Below are positions 27,690 to 37,661 of a stretch of DNA of 64,000 nucleotides, piece by piece. A program made the position numbers and the translations under genes. Origin of the DNA: Peribacillus deserti (GTDB taxonomy: Bacteria > Bacillota > Bacilli > Bacillales > DSM-1321); the NCBI RefSeq assembly GCF_016909175.1, contig NZ_JAFBFI010000007.1, positions 141,076-205,075 of the forward strand. Direction: 5' to 3'. How positions within the stretch are numbered: the first letter of the stretch is position 1; each line of letters begins with the position of its first letter. The notes under the pieces were generated by a model. It was not told the DNA's origin and ran no database searches. It saw nothing but the letters and a program-made list of their open reading frames with translations.

Positions 27690-28364
27690 TTACAATGGTC
27701 CGGAAATACCCTGCTTACGAATCATTAAGAAGTGGGCACCCATTAATCCAAGTAAAGCGCCTGGAAGGAAGAATACGTGAATCGCAAAGAAACGAGTCAG
27801 CGTCTGTGCTCCTACAATAGTTGGATGACCTGAAAGCAATGTTTTGGCATATGGTCCAATTACAGGAATAGAATCAGCAATCTGCAGACCTACTTTTGTT
27901 GCGAATAACGCTTTCATATCCCAAGGAAGCAAGTAGCCCGTGAAACCTAGGCCCAGCATAACAAAGAAAATTAAAACTCCTACAATCCAGTTTAATTCAC
28001 GGGGCTTTTTATAAGCTCCCTGGAAGAAAACACGCAAAGTATGTAAGAACATCATAACGATAACTAAACTTGCTCCCCAGTGGTGCATACCGCGGACAAT
28101 TTGTCCGAACGCTACTTCATTTTGCAGGTAATATACCGACTGCCAGGCGTTTTTGATATCGGGTACATAGTACATGGTCAAAAACATTCCGGATAGAATC
28201 TGTATTACCGTGACAAAGAAAGTTAATCCCCCGAAGCAGTAGACGAAAGCAGAGAAGTGATGGGCAGGGTTTACATGCTCAGGAACTTCGTGATCTGCAA
28301 TGTCACGCCATAGCGGCGTAATATCTAACCGCTCGTCAACCCAGTCATAAATCTTGTTTAACAA
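27690..28364 (-). CDS. qcrB: QcrB: cytochrome b6 subunit
   Basis: A 224-residue short b6-type cytochrome with four membrane helices. Haem b ligands are the histidines in RGMHHWGASL and FLHTLR (helix II), and in LLSGHPTIVGAQTLTRFFAIHVF (split here; His in AIHVF, helix IV). Together with QcrC it forms the membrane core of menaquinol:cytochrome c reductase. It sits 3 bp after qcrA, in one operon. Confidence 0.96.
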   Translation of the reverse strand: MLNKIYDWVDERLDITPLWRDIADHEVPEHVNPAHHFSAFVYCFGGLTFFVTVIQILSGMFLTMYYVPDIKNAWQSVYYLQNEVAFGQIVRGMHHWGASLVIVMMFLHTLRVFFQGAYKKPRELNWIVGVLIFFVMLGLGFTGYLLPWDMKALFATKVGLQIADSIPVIGPYAKTLLSGHPTIVGAQTLTRFFAIHVFFLPGALLGLMGAHFLMIRKQGISGPL

Positions 28365-28367
28365 TGA

Positions 28368-28874
28368 TTACGCCTCCTTATGCGGAACTGCTGACCCTAA
28401 ATGAAGAATTCCATCTTTAACTTTGAAATCGTACATATCCAAAGGCTTAAGAGGTGGAGTTCCTTTTACGTTCATGCCATCTTTAGTATATCGGCCGAAA
28501 TGGCAAGGACAGAAAAATTGGTTAGGATGTTCCTTATCCGTATTCCAGTCCACTGTACAGCCTAAATGTTTACAAACCGGGGAAAGGGCAACAATTTTCC
28601 CTTCATCGTTCTTATACACCCATGCTGTATCTGTTACTTCAGATTCATACCATGCATCCTTCTGCTTGTATGAAAAATCCAGCCTTACCGGCTTGTTAGT
28701 CAAATCATCCACTTTTTGTTTAGTAGCGACGAAATTTTCTCCAGCAGCCGCTTCCAGTACAGGATCAACCGCGAAACGAAGCATCGGCATTAGCATTCCG
28801 GCAGCCATGAAACCGCCTACACCCGTAAGAGTATAGTTCAGGAATTGACGTCTTGAAACTCGATGTTTGCTCAT
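28368..28874 (-). CDS. qcrA: QcrA: Rieske iron-sulfur subunit
   Basis: A 168-residue Rieske protein. The twin-arginine signal SRRQFLNY (residues 7-14) precedes a hydrophobic anchor at about 15-33. The 2Fe-2S site is complete: CKHLGC (Cys101, His103, Cys106) and CPCHFG (Cys122, Cys124, His125), so one Cys and one His from each box bind iron and the other pair forms a disulfide. First gene of qcrABC, with GGGGGG before the ATG. Confidence 0.96.
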   Translation of the reverse strand: MSKHRVSRRQFLNYTLTGVGGFMAAGMLMPMLRFAVDPVLEAAAGENFVATKQKVDDLTNKPVRLDFSYKQKDAWYESEVTDTAWVYKNDEGKIVALSPVCKHLGCTVDWNTDKEHPNQFFCPCHFGRYTKDGMNVKGTPPLKPLDMYDFKVKDGILHLGSAVPHKEA

Positions 28875-28954
28875 ACATTTTCCCCCCCTCTATTAGAAAA
28901 CTCGGTCTTTTATGACCAAAAAAAATTAGATTACTATAAAACAAGGACATTACA

Positions 28955-28983
28955 ATGATATATCAATATTTCCAATAGGTCAA
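28955..28983 (-). promoter_or_regulatory. sigma-A promoter of qcrABC
   Basis: Minus-strand TTGACC and TATCAT with 17-bp spacing, about 80 bp before qcrA. Confidence 0.78.
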
Positions 28984-29037
28984 TAATCTGGCAATTCTTA
29001 AATGACAGGCTAAAACAACTTTGTTCACAAAAATTTC

Positions 29038-29502
29038 CTATTTTGCCTGCTGCCATTTTTGGGAAAATATATTTGAAATCTGCCTTACCTGCTCATCCAT
29101 CATCTGTCTTTTATAGCTATCATCCAATCCTTCCAGCGGAATGGCCGGCACCCAGATAAGAGACTGATCAAAATCCTTCTCAACAGCTTTCCAATCGCTG
29201 TCGCATGTTACAAAAAATACATGCTTAAAACCTTCATTCAAGAAATTCACTTTCCATTCAAGTGCTGTTTGCTTTCTTGATTCGGTGTCTAAAGATGCAA
29301 TATAGGATAGTGCCGGAAGAAGGATGATTCTACCTTTAAACTGCCTTTCAATTTCTGATGCAAGTATAGTGAGGAACTCATTCATTCTTGCGTATTGTTT
29401 CATATTTGTCCCAAAGTCTATGCCTGCAAGCGGAACAATAATGGTATCAATGTGTTCTCTTGCCTGCTCAAACATTTCTATATCCTTAGGTAACAGCTTC
29501 AT
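29038..29502 (-). CDS. ypiF: YpiF family protein (DUF2487)
   Basis: A 154-residue soluble alpha/beta protein. It starts MKLLPKDIEMFEQAREHID and contains TIIVPLAGIDFG and IILLPALSYIASL, which look like buried strands of a Rossmann-type sheet. Length and position between ypiB and qcrA match B. subtilis YpiF (DUF2487). GGGAGTG precedes the ATG. Function unknown; linkage to qcrABC is conserved. Confidence 0.78.
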   Translation of the reverse strand: MKLLPKDIEMFEQAREHIDTIIVPLAGIDFGTNMKQYARMNEFLTILASEIERQFKGRIILLPALSYIASLDTESRKQTALEWKVNFLNEGFKHVFFVTCDSDWKAVEKDFDQSLIWVPAIPLEGLDDSYKRQMMDEQVRQISNIFSQKWQQAK

Positions 29503-29601
29503 TTAACTTCACTCCCGATGCGTCCAAGTATGTATTCAAGTCTATCTTACCATTTTTCGATTCTGCCGGCATTATCTCTTCGAATTTTTCACCGCAGACA
29601 T

Positions 29602-29633
29602 GAAAAGAACACCTGCCTAAGGGGCAGATGTTC
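29602..29633 (-). terminator. ypiA-ypiB terminator
   Basis: Eleven-base arms (GAACACCTGCC at 29607-29617 and its inverse with one wobble at 29623-29633), then TTTTC on the minus strand. Confidence 0.88.
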
Positions 29634-29640
29634 AAATACG

Positions 29641-30186
29641 CTACACTTTTTTCAGCTGTTTTAACTGAGCCGTAAGCTTTTGAAATGCTTCGATGTTCTG
29701 CTGGTCCAAAGCATCATCAATTAATTGCATTAATTTCTCGCGCTGGAAGATGGCCAGGGAATTTTCTAGAAACTGTTCGGCGAGTACTTTATCTTTTTCA
29801 TTAGCAAACTGGTTCTTTGGCATGAACGGGTTTTCTTCTAAAACTGCTGCGTATTGATAAGATGAGTAGGCTGAGCGGAAATTCAGCTGGATAAAGATTT
29901 CCTCGTCGCGGTTAAGCCGGATATCATGGAAAGATTTTTCTGCATCTGTAGTCATTATATTAGACTTGTAAAACCTGAAGGGAGCTTCTTCTACACAATG
30001 GGTAGACATAATCAGTCCTCTCGGACACAAATTGGCCTGCTCCACGAAATGAACCTTTTTCATAAGCTGGTCGTGGCTGATCAGATAATTCAAGATCCAG
30101 ACACACTCTCTTCTTTTCAGCTGATAATGGTTTAAAAACCACCGGATAAATTCTTTCTTTTCATTAACAGAAACAGGGGTGTGCAT
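29641..30186 (-). CDS. ypiB: YpiB family protein (UPF0302)
   Basis: A 181-residue soluble helical protein. [28 protein letters not shown] opens the conserved N-terminal domain; the name box is split here as [15 protein letters not shown] and [12 protein letters not shown]. The C-terminal 50 residues look like an IDEAL-type tail. GGAGGGACTCAC precedes ATG. It follows ypiA, as in B. subtilis. The role is not well defined; ReoY/YpiB proteins of this family have been linked to ClpCP-mediated control of MurA in related Gram-positives. Confidence 0.82.
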   Translation of the reverse strand: MHTPVSVNEKKEFIRWFLNHYQLKRRECVWILNYLISHDQLMKKVHFVEQANLCPRGLIMSTHCVEEAPFRFYKSNIMTTDAEKSFHDIRLNRDEEIFIQLNFRSAYSSYQYAAVLEENPFMPKNQFANEKDKVLAEQFLENSLAIFQREKLMQLIDDALDQQNIEAFQKLTAQLKQLKKV

Positions 30187-30265
30187 GTGAGTCCCTCCTC
30201 TGTACCTAATATTTTTTAAATAGTTTAAGAAATTTTTAATTCGTCACAGGAAACATTATCTTCGA

Positions 30266-31531
30266 CTATTCCAAACGGTCATTCAGCCGCTCTAACGTCA
30301 TGATATATTCATCGTTTGCCGGCTGCATTTCAACCAACCTCTTAAATATTTCTACGGCATCTTTGTTTTTTCCTTCCTCAATCAGAAAATAACCATACTC
30401 TTCTAAGAAGTCCTGATTATCTTTAAACTGCGGAAATGCTTCAGCAAAAAATCTGACTGCTTCCGTATAATTTTCCAGCTTTTGATGGCTCACAGCAAGA
30501 ATCCAGTCAAATTGCGGGTCATACTCGCCATATTGCTGCACAGAACTGATAACCTCCAGGATCTCCTCATATTTCTCCTGGTGAAGGTACAGCTTGAGAA
30601 GATTTAGGGCAGTCTCCATAAAGCCAGGATCTAAAGCCAAAGCTTCTTTAAAAAAGAATTCCGCTTCCTCTTCCAATCCTTTTTTCAGCGCAATCTTGCC
30701 TGCGAAATGGCATAGTTCCTTATTAAACTCATCCTGCTTAATGCCTTCCTTTGCTGAAGCAAGGGCTTGATCCAGGTCATTCTGCTGTTCATATGATTTT
30801 GCGAGATACAAATATAGGGAGTGGTATTCAGGATCTAAGTTTTTCAATTCAGTAAACTTTTCTACTGCAGTGCCGTAATAGCCAGCTTGATAAGCCGTGA
30901 ACCCGTATTCAAACAGTAAATTAATTTCTAGTTTCTCTTCAAGCGCTTTTTCAAAATAAGGAAGTGCTTCTTCAAATTGTCCAACAGAGCTTAAAGCATC
31001 AGCTATTCTCTGGTTCATGTTGACTCCTGACAATTCTTTTTCCTGCTGTATCACTTTTTTATAGCTTTGAAGAGCTTCGAAGAATTTAGCCTGCTGATAA
31101 TAGAGTTCTCCCAAAGCAAAGTCTATGATGATCTCTTCCGGGAGGATTTCTTTGGCTGTGAGAAGTTTTCTTTCGCTTACTTCATCCATCCCCTGCATTT
31201 GGTATAGGTCTGCTTCGAGGAGAAGGGCACTTGGGTATGCAGGATCTTCGGGGCTGACTTTTTCAAGAAGCAGGATGGCCTCATCTTCCCTGTCCATTTC
31301 CGTGAGAATTTCGGCAATTGACACCATTAGTTCTCCTTCTTCCGGATAAATCTCTAGAAGATGTTCATACAGGCTTTTTGCTTCATCCACAAATCCGTAA
31401 TGCAGACAGCCCTCAGCCAGCTCAAGAATTTCTTCTTCAGTGCCGTTGTATTTTATTTCATTTATATGTTTTGATACTTGATCAAATTCACCATCTTTTA
31501 GGTTTTCTAAAATACTTTCAATGTTAACCAT
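30266..31531 (-). CDS. ypiA: TPR-repeat protein YpiA
   Basis: A 421-residue protein made almost wholly of tetratricopeptide repeats: repeated A-x-x-x-Y-x-x-A/L patterns such as FVDEAKSLYEHLLEIYPEEG and KFFEALQSYKKVIQQ. It is acidic and cytoplasmic. The third codon ATG (31531) is favoured by GAGGG spacing. The family (ReoM partner in some Gram-positives) acts as a protein-interaction scaffold; the partner is not visible here. It likely forms an operon with ypiB. Confidence 0.85.
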   Translation of the reverse strand: MVNIESILENLKDGEFDQVSKHINEIKYNGTEEEILELAEGCLHYGFVDEAKSLYEHLLEIYPEEGELMVSIAEILTEMDREDEAILLLEKVSPEDPAYPSALLLEADLYQMQGMDEVSERKLLTAKEILPEEIIIDFALGELYYQQAKFFEALQSYKKVIQQEKELSGVNMNQRIADALSSVGQFEEALPYFEKALEEKLEINLLFEYGFTAYQAGYYGTAVEKFTELKNLDPEYHSLYLYLAKSYEQQNDLDQALASAKEGIKQDEFNKELCHFAGKIALKKGLEEEAEFFFKEALALDPGFMETALNLLKLYLHQEKYEEILEVISSVQQYGEYDPQFDWILAVSHQKLENYTEAVRFFAEAFPQFKDNQDFLEEYGYFLIEEGKNKDAVEIFKRLVEMQPANDEYIMTLERLNDRLE

Positions 31532-31564
31532 TCTCATTCCCTCACAGTCAAAGTACAGCCGCAG

Positions 31565-32431
31565 CTAAGAAGGGATAAAAAATCCCGGAACTTTAACTGT
31601 TATTTCTTTTCCAGAGACCCCTTCGAGGTCTATACGGCTGCCAGCTCGAATTATTTTTCCATCTAAAACTGTAACAACTAGTCTATCATACCCTCCGGGA
31701 AAAATACCATCCTGGAATTCCTCCATGCTGCTTTTTAGAAAAAGGTTATAGCTTAATTCTCCGCCGGTATGCAAATATCCTCTATGAGGATAAATTCCAA
31801 TTTTTTTTAGAACTTCGTCTTGGAGCGGTTTTCCTGCTTCAGGGCATTGACTTAGATGTTTTATTTTTTTAATCTCAAGAATCTCGGTCCATTTTCTGCA
31901 TACATGCTCTTGTTCACAGACTGGAATGAGGACAGGGCTGTAGGGAAAACCCGCTTGCCGGATCCATTCCCATGCTATATTTTCTAGATTGTCAGTTTCA
32001 GAGAAATCCACAAAGACAGCAGGTATTTTCCGCCTTTTACAAAGCAGCATAAAGGAAGGGGTTAACAATTTCAGTGGAATTCTGACAGCCATAATGTAAG
32101 AAAGAGGTGATGAAGATAATTCTTTTCTTCTAATACGGAATGCTTGATCCAGTTCATGTTCATACCTGACAAAAGGCGCGGTTAATATAGTGAGGGCGCC
32201 TTTTAAGATACATTCATTAATATAGTAGTTCAAGTCAGGTTTTTCAGGAAAATCTAGATGAAGACTAATAAAAGAAGGTGTCATTATAAAAGAGCCTAAA
32301 TCCATTTTCATAAAGCTCAACCTGTTTACAGGACAATGGGTTGTATAAATCCGGTTATTCTTGATTGCTAATTCCTTCTGCTCGAACGTATTATTTTGAA
32401 AAAGAGTCACGTTTTTCATAACAAATGCCAT
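31565..32431 (-). CDS. degenerate amidohydrolase-like protein
   Basis: A 288-residue protein that I do not recognise as a named family. The N-terminus reads like an amidohydrolase or dihydroorotase: MKNVTLFQ..., then LAIKNNRIY, then IMTPSFISLHLDFPE where active enzymes have TPGFIDxHxH. The end resembles their C-terminal beta-sandwich: IGIYPHRGYLHTGGELSYN, then YDRLVVTVLDGKII. The metal-binding H-x-H is replaced by H-L-D, no later metal His or catalytic Asp is evident, and the chain is about 100 residues short. It is probably a non-catalytic relative. Start at ATG 32431 behind AGGAGG. It stands between ypiA and aroA, where B. subtilis has nothing. Confidence 0.6.
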   Translation of the reverse strand: MAFVMKNVTLFQNNTFEQKELAIKNNRIYTTHCPVNRLSFMKMDLGSFIMTPSFISLHLDFPEKPDLNYYINECILKGALTILTAPFVRYEHELDQAFRIRRKELSSSPLSYIMAVRIPLKLLTPSFMLLCKRRKIPAVFVDFSETDNLENIAWEWIRQAGFPYSPVLIPVCEQEHVCRKWTEILEIKKIKHLSQCPEAGKPLQDEVLKKIGIYPHRGYLHTGGELSYNLFLKSSMEEFQDGIFPGGYDRLVVTVLDGKIIRAGSRIDLEGVSGKEITVKVPGFFIPS

Positions 32432-32498
32432 AAAACCCACCTCCTAATTGGTCTTATGACAAGCTATGCGCATAACCGGGGATTATGTTAGTTTTTAC

Positions 32499-32536
32499 AA
32501 AAAAAAAGTCCGACCCTTGTATGAAGCAGGCCAGAC
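32499..32536 (-). terminator. aro operon terminator
   Basis: Eight-base arms (32508-32515 and 32529-32536) pair fully with two wobbles, followed by a run of nine or so T on the minus strand. Confidence 0.85.
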
Positions 32537-32561
32537 CCGGTTGAACACAGCATTCCTTTCA

Positions 32562-33863
32562 TTAAGCTTGTGCTAGAGAATATAAATGATCAAAAAACTG
32601 AGGATATGAAACCTCCACCGCATCAGCATTTGAAAGGAGGATTTCTCCGTCCGCAATTAATGAGGCTACCGCCAGCATCATACCGATTCTATGATCTCCA
32701 TAACTTTGTACAGCAGCACCATGCAAACCTGTTCTCCCCTCAATTATCATTCCATCATCAGTCGGGACAATATTTGCACCTAGTTTTGTTAGTTCATCAG
32801 CGACTGTATTAATCCGGTTTGTTTCTTTCACTTTTAGTTCGGCTGCATCTTTAATAATCGTTCTACCCTGAGCCTGGGTTGCGAGCAGCGCAATAATTGG
32901 AATTTCATCAATTAGACGGGGAATCAGGTCGCCGCCAATTTCAATGCCTTTTAGATTTGAGGAAGATATGATAATATCCCCGGCAGGCTCGAATGATTCT
33001 GCCTGATTCGGTATGATTTCTATATTTGCCCCCATTTGCTGCAGAACTTCAATTATTCCAGTCCTCGTCGGGTTTAGGCCCACATTTTTAAGAATGATAG
33101 AGCTGTTCTTCGCAATGGCACCGGCAGCCAGGAAAAATGCAGCCGAGGAAATGTCTCCAGGAACCATTATGTCAGCAGCATGTAAGCTTTGCGGTCCCTG
33201 CAGTTTTACACAATTTCCATCAACCTCGACTGTGCCGCCGAATTGCTTGATCATATTTTCAGTATGGTCTCTTGTTTTCACCGGTTCAAGTACCATTGTT
33301 TCCCCTTCAGCCTGCAGCCCTGCGAGAAGGATTGCAGACTTAACCTGGGCAGAGGCAACGGGCAGACTATAGCGGATACCTTCCATTTTCCCGCCTCTGA
33401 CTGCCAGAGGTGTATACTCGCCTTGATGCCGGCCGTCAATATCCGCGCCCATTTCCGCAAGAGGTTTAACCACCCTGCTCATAGGCCGCTTTGCAATCGA
33501 GTCATCACCTGCTATCACAGAATGAAATGGAAGTCCGGCCAGAATTCCAAGCATTAATCTGGTTGTTGTGCCAGAATTCCCTGTATCCAACAGTTCTGAA
33601 GGCTCTTTCAGCCCTCCAAACCCCTTCCCATGTACCATTACGTTACTGCCTTCTTGTTCAATCTTGACGCCTAACCTGCTGAAACAGGCAATCGTACTCA
33701 GGCAGTCGGCTCCAGGCAAAAAATTCTTAATTGTTGTTTTACCTTCTGCCACCGCTCCGAACATAACCGCTCGATGTGAAATGGATTTATCTCCTGGAAT
33801 ATCGATTTCACCTTTTAGAGCAGCACCCGTTAAATGCAAGGCACGTTTATCCATGTTTTTCAT
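32562..33863 (-). CDS. aroA: EPSP synthase (3-phosphoshikimate 1-carboxyvinyltransferase)
   Basis: A 433-residue shikimate-pathway enzyme (called aroE in B. subtilis). Substrate-binding motifs are [40 protein letters not shown] and KETNRI. Three in-frame ATGs compete; that at 33863 has GGGAG nine bases upstream and is preferred. Last gene of the aromatic supraoperon, ending before a strong terminator. Confidence 0.95.
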   Translation of the reverse strand: MKNMDKRALHLTGAALKGEIDIPGDKSISHRAVMFGAVAEGKTTIKNFLPGADCLSTIACFSRLGVKIEQEGSNVMVHGKGFGGLKEPSELLDTGNSGTTTRLMLGILAGLPFHSVIAGDDSIAKRPMSRVVKPLAEMGADIDGRHQGEYTPLAVRGGKMEGIRYSLPVASAQVKSAILLAGLQAEGETMVLEPVKTRDHTENMIKQFGGTVEVDGNCVKLQGPQSLHAADIMVPGDISSAAFFLAAGAIAKNSSIILKNVGLNPTRTGIIEVLQQMGANIEIIPNQAESFEPAGDIIISSSNLKGIEIGGDLIPRLIDEIPIIALLATQAQGRTIIKDAAELKVKETNRINTVADELTKLGANIVPTDDGMIIEGRTGLHGAAVQSYGDHRIGMMLAVASLIADGEILLSNADAVEVSYPQFFDHLYSLAQA

Positions 33864-33883
33864 CTTCTGCATCTCCCAAGTTA

Positions 33884-34987
33884 TTAAGTTAAAAACGTTT
33901 CATAATCTGTATGTTTTCGAATGCATTCCATGGCAAGCTTTCGGTCGCCTTCCGTCTGAAAGCTCACTACAAGCGCTGCATAAATCTCTTCCCGAGTTTC
34001 GAGAATTCTTATATTCGTTATACTTATATTTACCTGAGCTAAATAACCAGTAATTTCTGATATCACACCAGGATAATCCGGTACATCAATATATAGATCA
34101 TAAAAAGCGGGTATTGCACCCTGCGAACGGACTGGCAATTCATCCCTGAACCTTTTTGCTATGTCAAAATAAGCAAAAATCTCGTCCGCATCCTCTTCCT
34201 GGACAATGTGCTTAACACGCTCCATTTCAGCTATCCATTCTTTCATGAGTTCAAGGATGACATCTTTGTTGTGCAATAAAATGTCACGCCACATTTCCGG
34301 ACTGCTTGAAGCAATTCTCGTAATATCTCGAAATCCTCCTGCAGCAAGCCTGGTAACAAGCTGATCTTCCGAATGGCAATTCCTGGCCTGATGAACGAGC
34401 CCAGAGGCTATTATATGCGGAAAGTGACTGATTACTCCTGTTAAATGGTCATGTAATTCAGGAGTCACAACAAGAAAGTTTGCTTTTGTACCCCGCAGCC
34501 AGTTTTTCAAAGTCTCCACTTTATCTGTCTGAGTCCCTGCATAGGGAGTTAGAAGATAAAAAGCATTTTCAAAAAGATGAGGTTTCGCAGCTATTGCACC
34601 GCTTTTATGAGACCCTGCCATAGGATGTCCGCCAATAAAGGTATATCCCTTTTCTACCAGACATCCTGCCATGCTGGTTATACCCTTTTTTGTACTTCCA
34701 ACATCTGTAATGAGCACATCTTGTTTTAATTCCAGCTGTGATAATTCACTTATGATAGATTCTGCCTGAACGACAGGTGTGCCAATGATGATAAGGTCCG
34801 CCGCTTCTGCACCCTCTTTTATAGTTTCAGCCTCGTTATCTATTAAACCCAGTACTTTTGCGAGACGAAGATTTTTACTATCAACATCATAGCCTGTAAT
34901 GATCGTTTCATGATGTGTATTTCGGATGGCCAGGGAAACAGATCCGCCTATAAGACCCAGCCCTATGACAAACACATTTCCCTTCAT
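33884..34987 (-). CDS. tyrA: prephenate dehydrogenase with ACT domain
   Basis: A 367-residue NAD-dependent dehydrogenase for tyrosine synthesis. [14 protein letters not shown] is the dinucleotide-binding loop, [12 protein letters not shown] the prephenate-binding stretch. A C-terminal ACT domain (about residues 295-367, beginning [19 protein letters not shown]) suggests feedback control by tyrosine or another aromatic amino acid. It lies between hisC and aroA, as in B. subtilis. Confidence 0.95.
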   Translation of the reverse strand: MKGNVFVIGLGLIGGSVSLAIRNTHHETIITGYDVDSKNLRLAKVLGLIDNEAETIKEGAEAADLIIIGTPVVQAESIISELSQLELKQDVLITDVGSTKKGITSMAGCLVEKGYTFIGGHPMAGSHKSGAIAAKPHLFENAFYLLTPYAGTQTDKVETLKNWLRGTKANFLVVTPELHDHLTGVISHFPHIIASGLVHQARNCHSEDQLVTRLAAGGFRDITRIASSSPEMWRDILLHNKDVILELMKEWIAEMERVKHIVQEEDADEIFAYFDIAKRFRDELPVRSQGAIPAFYDLYIDVPDYPGVISEITGYLAQVNISITNIRILETREEIYAALVVSFQTEGDRKLAMECIRKHTDYETFLT

Positions 34988-35027
34988 ATAATCCCTCCAT
35001 AATGGGTGATGAAATCCTGTAATAGAA

Positions 35028-36119
35028 TCATTTTTTTCTATTTAAGAAAACTGTTAACTGCTCGATGACGCCCAGGTTCTGTTCCGGACACCCGATCGTG
35101 ATTCGAATGCTCGTTGGAAAGCCGAGCGCATTACCTGAACGGACAATAAATCCTTTTTCCATGAGAAACTGAAATGCTTCATCTCCCTGGCATTTAACAT
35201 CTATTAGGACAAAGTTACCCTGTGAAGGATAAAATTTCAGACCTTCTCTCTCACAAAAATCGTAAAACTGAGCCAGACCCTTTTTATTCATTTCATGGCA
35301 ATAAGCAATAAATTCCTGATCTGCTAAGGCAGCTGCAGCAGCTAACTGGCCGATGGTATTCGTGTTAAACGGCTCCCTCGCAGGATCAAGCCTGCTAATA
35401 AGATCTGAATGGGCAGCTCCATAGCCCACTCTATAGCTGGCTAACCCATATATTTTGGAAAAAGTACGCAGAACGATCAGATTTTGAAATTGCTCTAACA
35501 ACTTTATTGTGTCTGGATAATCGTCTGCATGGACATATTCAAAATAGGCCTCATCCATCACAACAAGCACTTGTTGGGGCACCTGCCGAAGAAAATCCAC
35601 TAAAGCATCCCGGGCTATATAACGGCCTGTTGGATTGTTGGGCGAACAAACCCATACTACCGAGGTATTTTCATCAATGGCCGCAAGCATTCCATCAAGA
35701 TCATGTTCTCCATCAGCCAGGGGCACTTCTCTGACTTCCGCTCCCTCAATTACAGCATTATGCTTATACTGTGGAAATGTTGGAGAGGCCATCACCGTAT
35801 TCACACCAGGGTATAAAAGACTGCGGGCAATAACTTGAATAATCTCATCAGAGCCATTTCCGAATATTAAGTTATTTTCCTGTATACCTAAGTGCTTGGA
35901 AACGGCACTCCTCAGAACTGTGGCATTTCCATCGGGATATAAAGCCAATGATGACTCATAATTTTTCATAACTTCTTTAGCCTGTTCGGAACATCCAAAG
36001 GGATTTTCATTGGATGCAAGTTTTGTAATCTCCTTTAATCCATAAGCTCGTTTTACCTCATCTATCGACCTTCCAGGCTGATAAGGCTTCAAATTTAGGA
36101 TTGCTTCTTTCCATTTCAT
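35028..36119 (-). CDS. hisC: histidinol-phosphate / aromatic aminotransferase
   Basis: A 363-residue PLP aminotransferase. The cofactor Lys is in RTFSKIYGLASYRVGYG; VCSPNNPTGRYI and MDEAYFEYV are also typical. In bacilli this enzyme serves both histidine synthesis and the final transamination to Phe and Tyr, which explains its place among aro genes. ATG 36119 is 8 nt after GGAG. Upstream is aroH at a distance of 55 bp, with no trp genes between. Confidence 0.94.
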   Translation of the reverse strand: MKWKEAILNLKPYQPGRSIDEVKRAYGLKEITKLASNENPFGCSEQAKEVMKNYESSLALYPDGNATVLRSAVSKHLGIQENNLIFGNGSDEIIQVIARSLLYPGVNTVMASPTFPQYKHNAVIEGAEVREVPLADGEHDLDGMLAAIDENTSVVWVCSPNNPTGRYIARDALVDFLRQVPQQVLVVMDEAYFEYVHADDYPDTIKLLEQFQNLIVLRTFSKIYGLASYRVGYGAAHSDLISRLDPAREPFNTNTIGQLAAAAALADQEFIAYCHEMNKKGLAQFYDFCEREGLKFYPSQGNFVLIDVKCQGDEAFQFLMEKGFIVRSGNALGFPTSIRITIGCPEQNLGVIEQLTVFLNRKK

Positions 36120-36174
36120 CTTAACCACTCCGCATTATTAAAATATAATTCTCTTAGGCGATAATAGGTAAAAC

Positions 36175-36552
36175 TCATTGAGACACTTCTTTAGTGATAA
36201 GGTCCGGCCTTAGAACTTCAGCCTGCTCGAGGTAGACATGCTGGATATTCTTCTGCTCGATATTTGTATTTACATGCAGCATGATTCTTATGCACAGGCT
36301 TAATGCACCAGGCACAGGAATCTCTCTCATACACATAACAGGGACATATGTCCACCCATCAAAAGTTCTGAGGCCCTTTGCCGGAAAAGCGGCATCTATA
36401 TCTTCTGTAACAGAAATAAAAACAGATGCAACATGATCTGGTTCAATGCTATTTTCGTTAATAAGAGTTTCGAGCAGTCTTTCAGTTGCCTGTATTATCA
36501 GCTGTTCTTCATTTCTATCTACTGTAATTGCCCCTCTGATTCCACGGATCAT
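36175..36552 (-). CDS. aroH: chorismate mutase, AroH type
   Basis: A 125-residue monofunctional chorismate mutase of the trimeric AroH fold, which converts chorismate to prephenate. RGIRGAITVDRN at the start, VSVTEDIDAAFPAKGLR (read here as FISVTEDIDAAFPAKGLR) and MREIPVPGALSLCIR are family signatures and include the active-site Arg and Glu region. ATG 36552 lies behind GGGGGAG; the frame extending to 36585 overlaps aroB. Confidence 0.95.
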   Translation of the reverse strand: MIRGIRGAITVDRNEEQLIIQATERLLETLINENSIEPDHVASVFISVTEDIDAAFPAKGLRTFDGWTYVPVMCMREIPVPGALSLCIRIMLHVNTNIEQKNIQHVYLEQAEVLRPDLITKEVSQ

Positions 36553-36568
36553 GTTTCTCCCCCTCACT

Positions 36569-37660
36569 TTAGCTCTTATTCTCAAACATCAATTCAATCT
36601 CTGTAATAATTTCATCATCAGCCATAGTTTTTGTAATAGGTTTCCCCTCTTCAGCCAGAAGGACAAACGTAATTTCTCGGCCTGTTGTTTTCTTGTCTTT
36701 CTTCATTGCATAAATTAGCTGTTCTGCCTTCAAGCTTGATGGGATCTTTGTTTTATATCCTAAAGAAGTGACCCAGTTTATAAAGGATGTGAGATCAAAG
36801 TTTAGCCCTGCATATTTTATGGATAGCTTAAGTGCAAAGACCATACCGATCATAACGCCTTCTCCATGAGTAATAGAGCCGTAGCCCACGCTGTTTTCTA
36901 TTGCATGGCCCAATGTGTGTCCGAAATTCAAATAGGCCCGGACACCATTTTCCATTTCATCCTGCTTTACAATGCCGCCCTTTACAGCAATCCCCTTTTT
37001 TATAGCAAACGCAAGCTGATCCATGTCTATTAGATCCATAGAATGGATATTAGTCGTAAGCCAGGAATAAAAATCAGGATCTTCGATAAGTGCTTCCTTA
37101 ATAATCTCGGCAAAACCTGATCTTACCTCATGTAATGGAAGAGTAGCTAAAAAATTCAAGTCATAAAATACAGCTTCTGGCTGATGAAAGGCCCCAATCA
37201 TATTTTTTCCAGCCTCATGATTAATGGCAACCTTTCCACCTACAGCACTGTCATGTGCCAGTATCGTAGTGGGGATTTGAATAAAAGGGATTCCCCTCAT
37301 ATAGGTTGCAGCAACGAATCCTGCCAGATCTCCAACGGCTCCTCCGCCCAGAGCCAGTATTAAAGATTTTCTGTTTAGATTAAATTCAAGCGCCCGTGTT
37401 AGGCAGCTATAGTACACATCAAAGGTTTTTGCTTTTTCTCCGCTTGGAACAATTGACACATATACTTCTTTTTCAATATCAGAAAGAGTATCTTTTAGCG
37501 TTTGAAGATACAGATGGCCGACAGATTCATCTGTAATGATAAGAATGCTGCTTCCGAAAGCATTGTTTTCTTTCAAGAAATCAGGTAATAAAGCTATTGC
37601 ATTCTGCCCTACATAAACAGGGTAGGTTTTATTTGAAGTCTCAATATGAAGGACATCCAT
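36569..37660 (-). CDS. aroB: 3-dehydroquinate synthase
   Basis: A 363-residue NAD- and zinc-dependent enzyme for the second shikimate step. Visible motifs: LALGGGAVGDLAGFVAATYM (read in two parts GGGAVGDLAGF and VAATYMRG), PTTILAHDSAVGGK, and the zinc-binding Glu and His in FAEIIKEAL and LNFGHTLGHAIE with HGEGVMIGM. ATG 37660 follows AAGGAT. The open frame to 37741 lies inside aroC and is not used. Confidence 0.95.
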   Translation of the reverse strand: MDVLHIETSNKTYPVYVGQNAIALLPDFLKENNAFGSSILIITDESVGHLYLQTLKDTLSDIEKEVYVSIVPSGEKAKTFDVYYSCLTRALEFNLNRKSLILALGGGAVGDLAGFVAATYMRGIPFIQIPTTILAHDSAVGGKVAINHEAGKNMIGAFHQPEAVFYDLNFLATLPLHEVRSGFAEIIKEALIEDPDFYSWLTTNIHSMDLIDMDQLAFAIKKGIAVKGGIVKQDEMENGVRAYLNFGHTLGHAIENSVGYGSITHGEGVMIGMVFALKLSIKYAGLNFDLTSFINWVTSLGYKTKIPSSLKAEQLIYAMKKDKKTTGREITFVLLAEEGKPITKTMADDEIITEIELMFENKS

Positions 37661-37661
37661 A

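Noticed and set aside
36120..36174. TRAP-binding site between aroH and hisC
   Set aside because: Only two or three scattered GAG/TAG triplets occur and they lack the regular 2-3 nt spacing over many repeats that TRAP needs.
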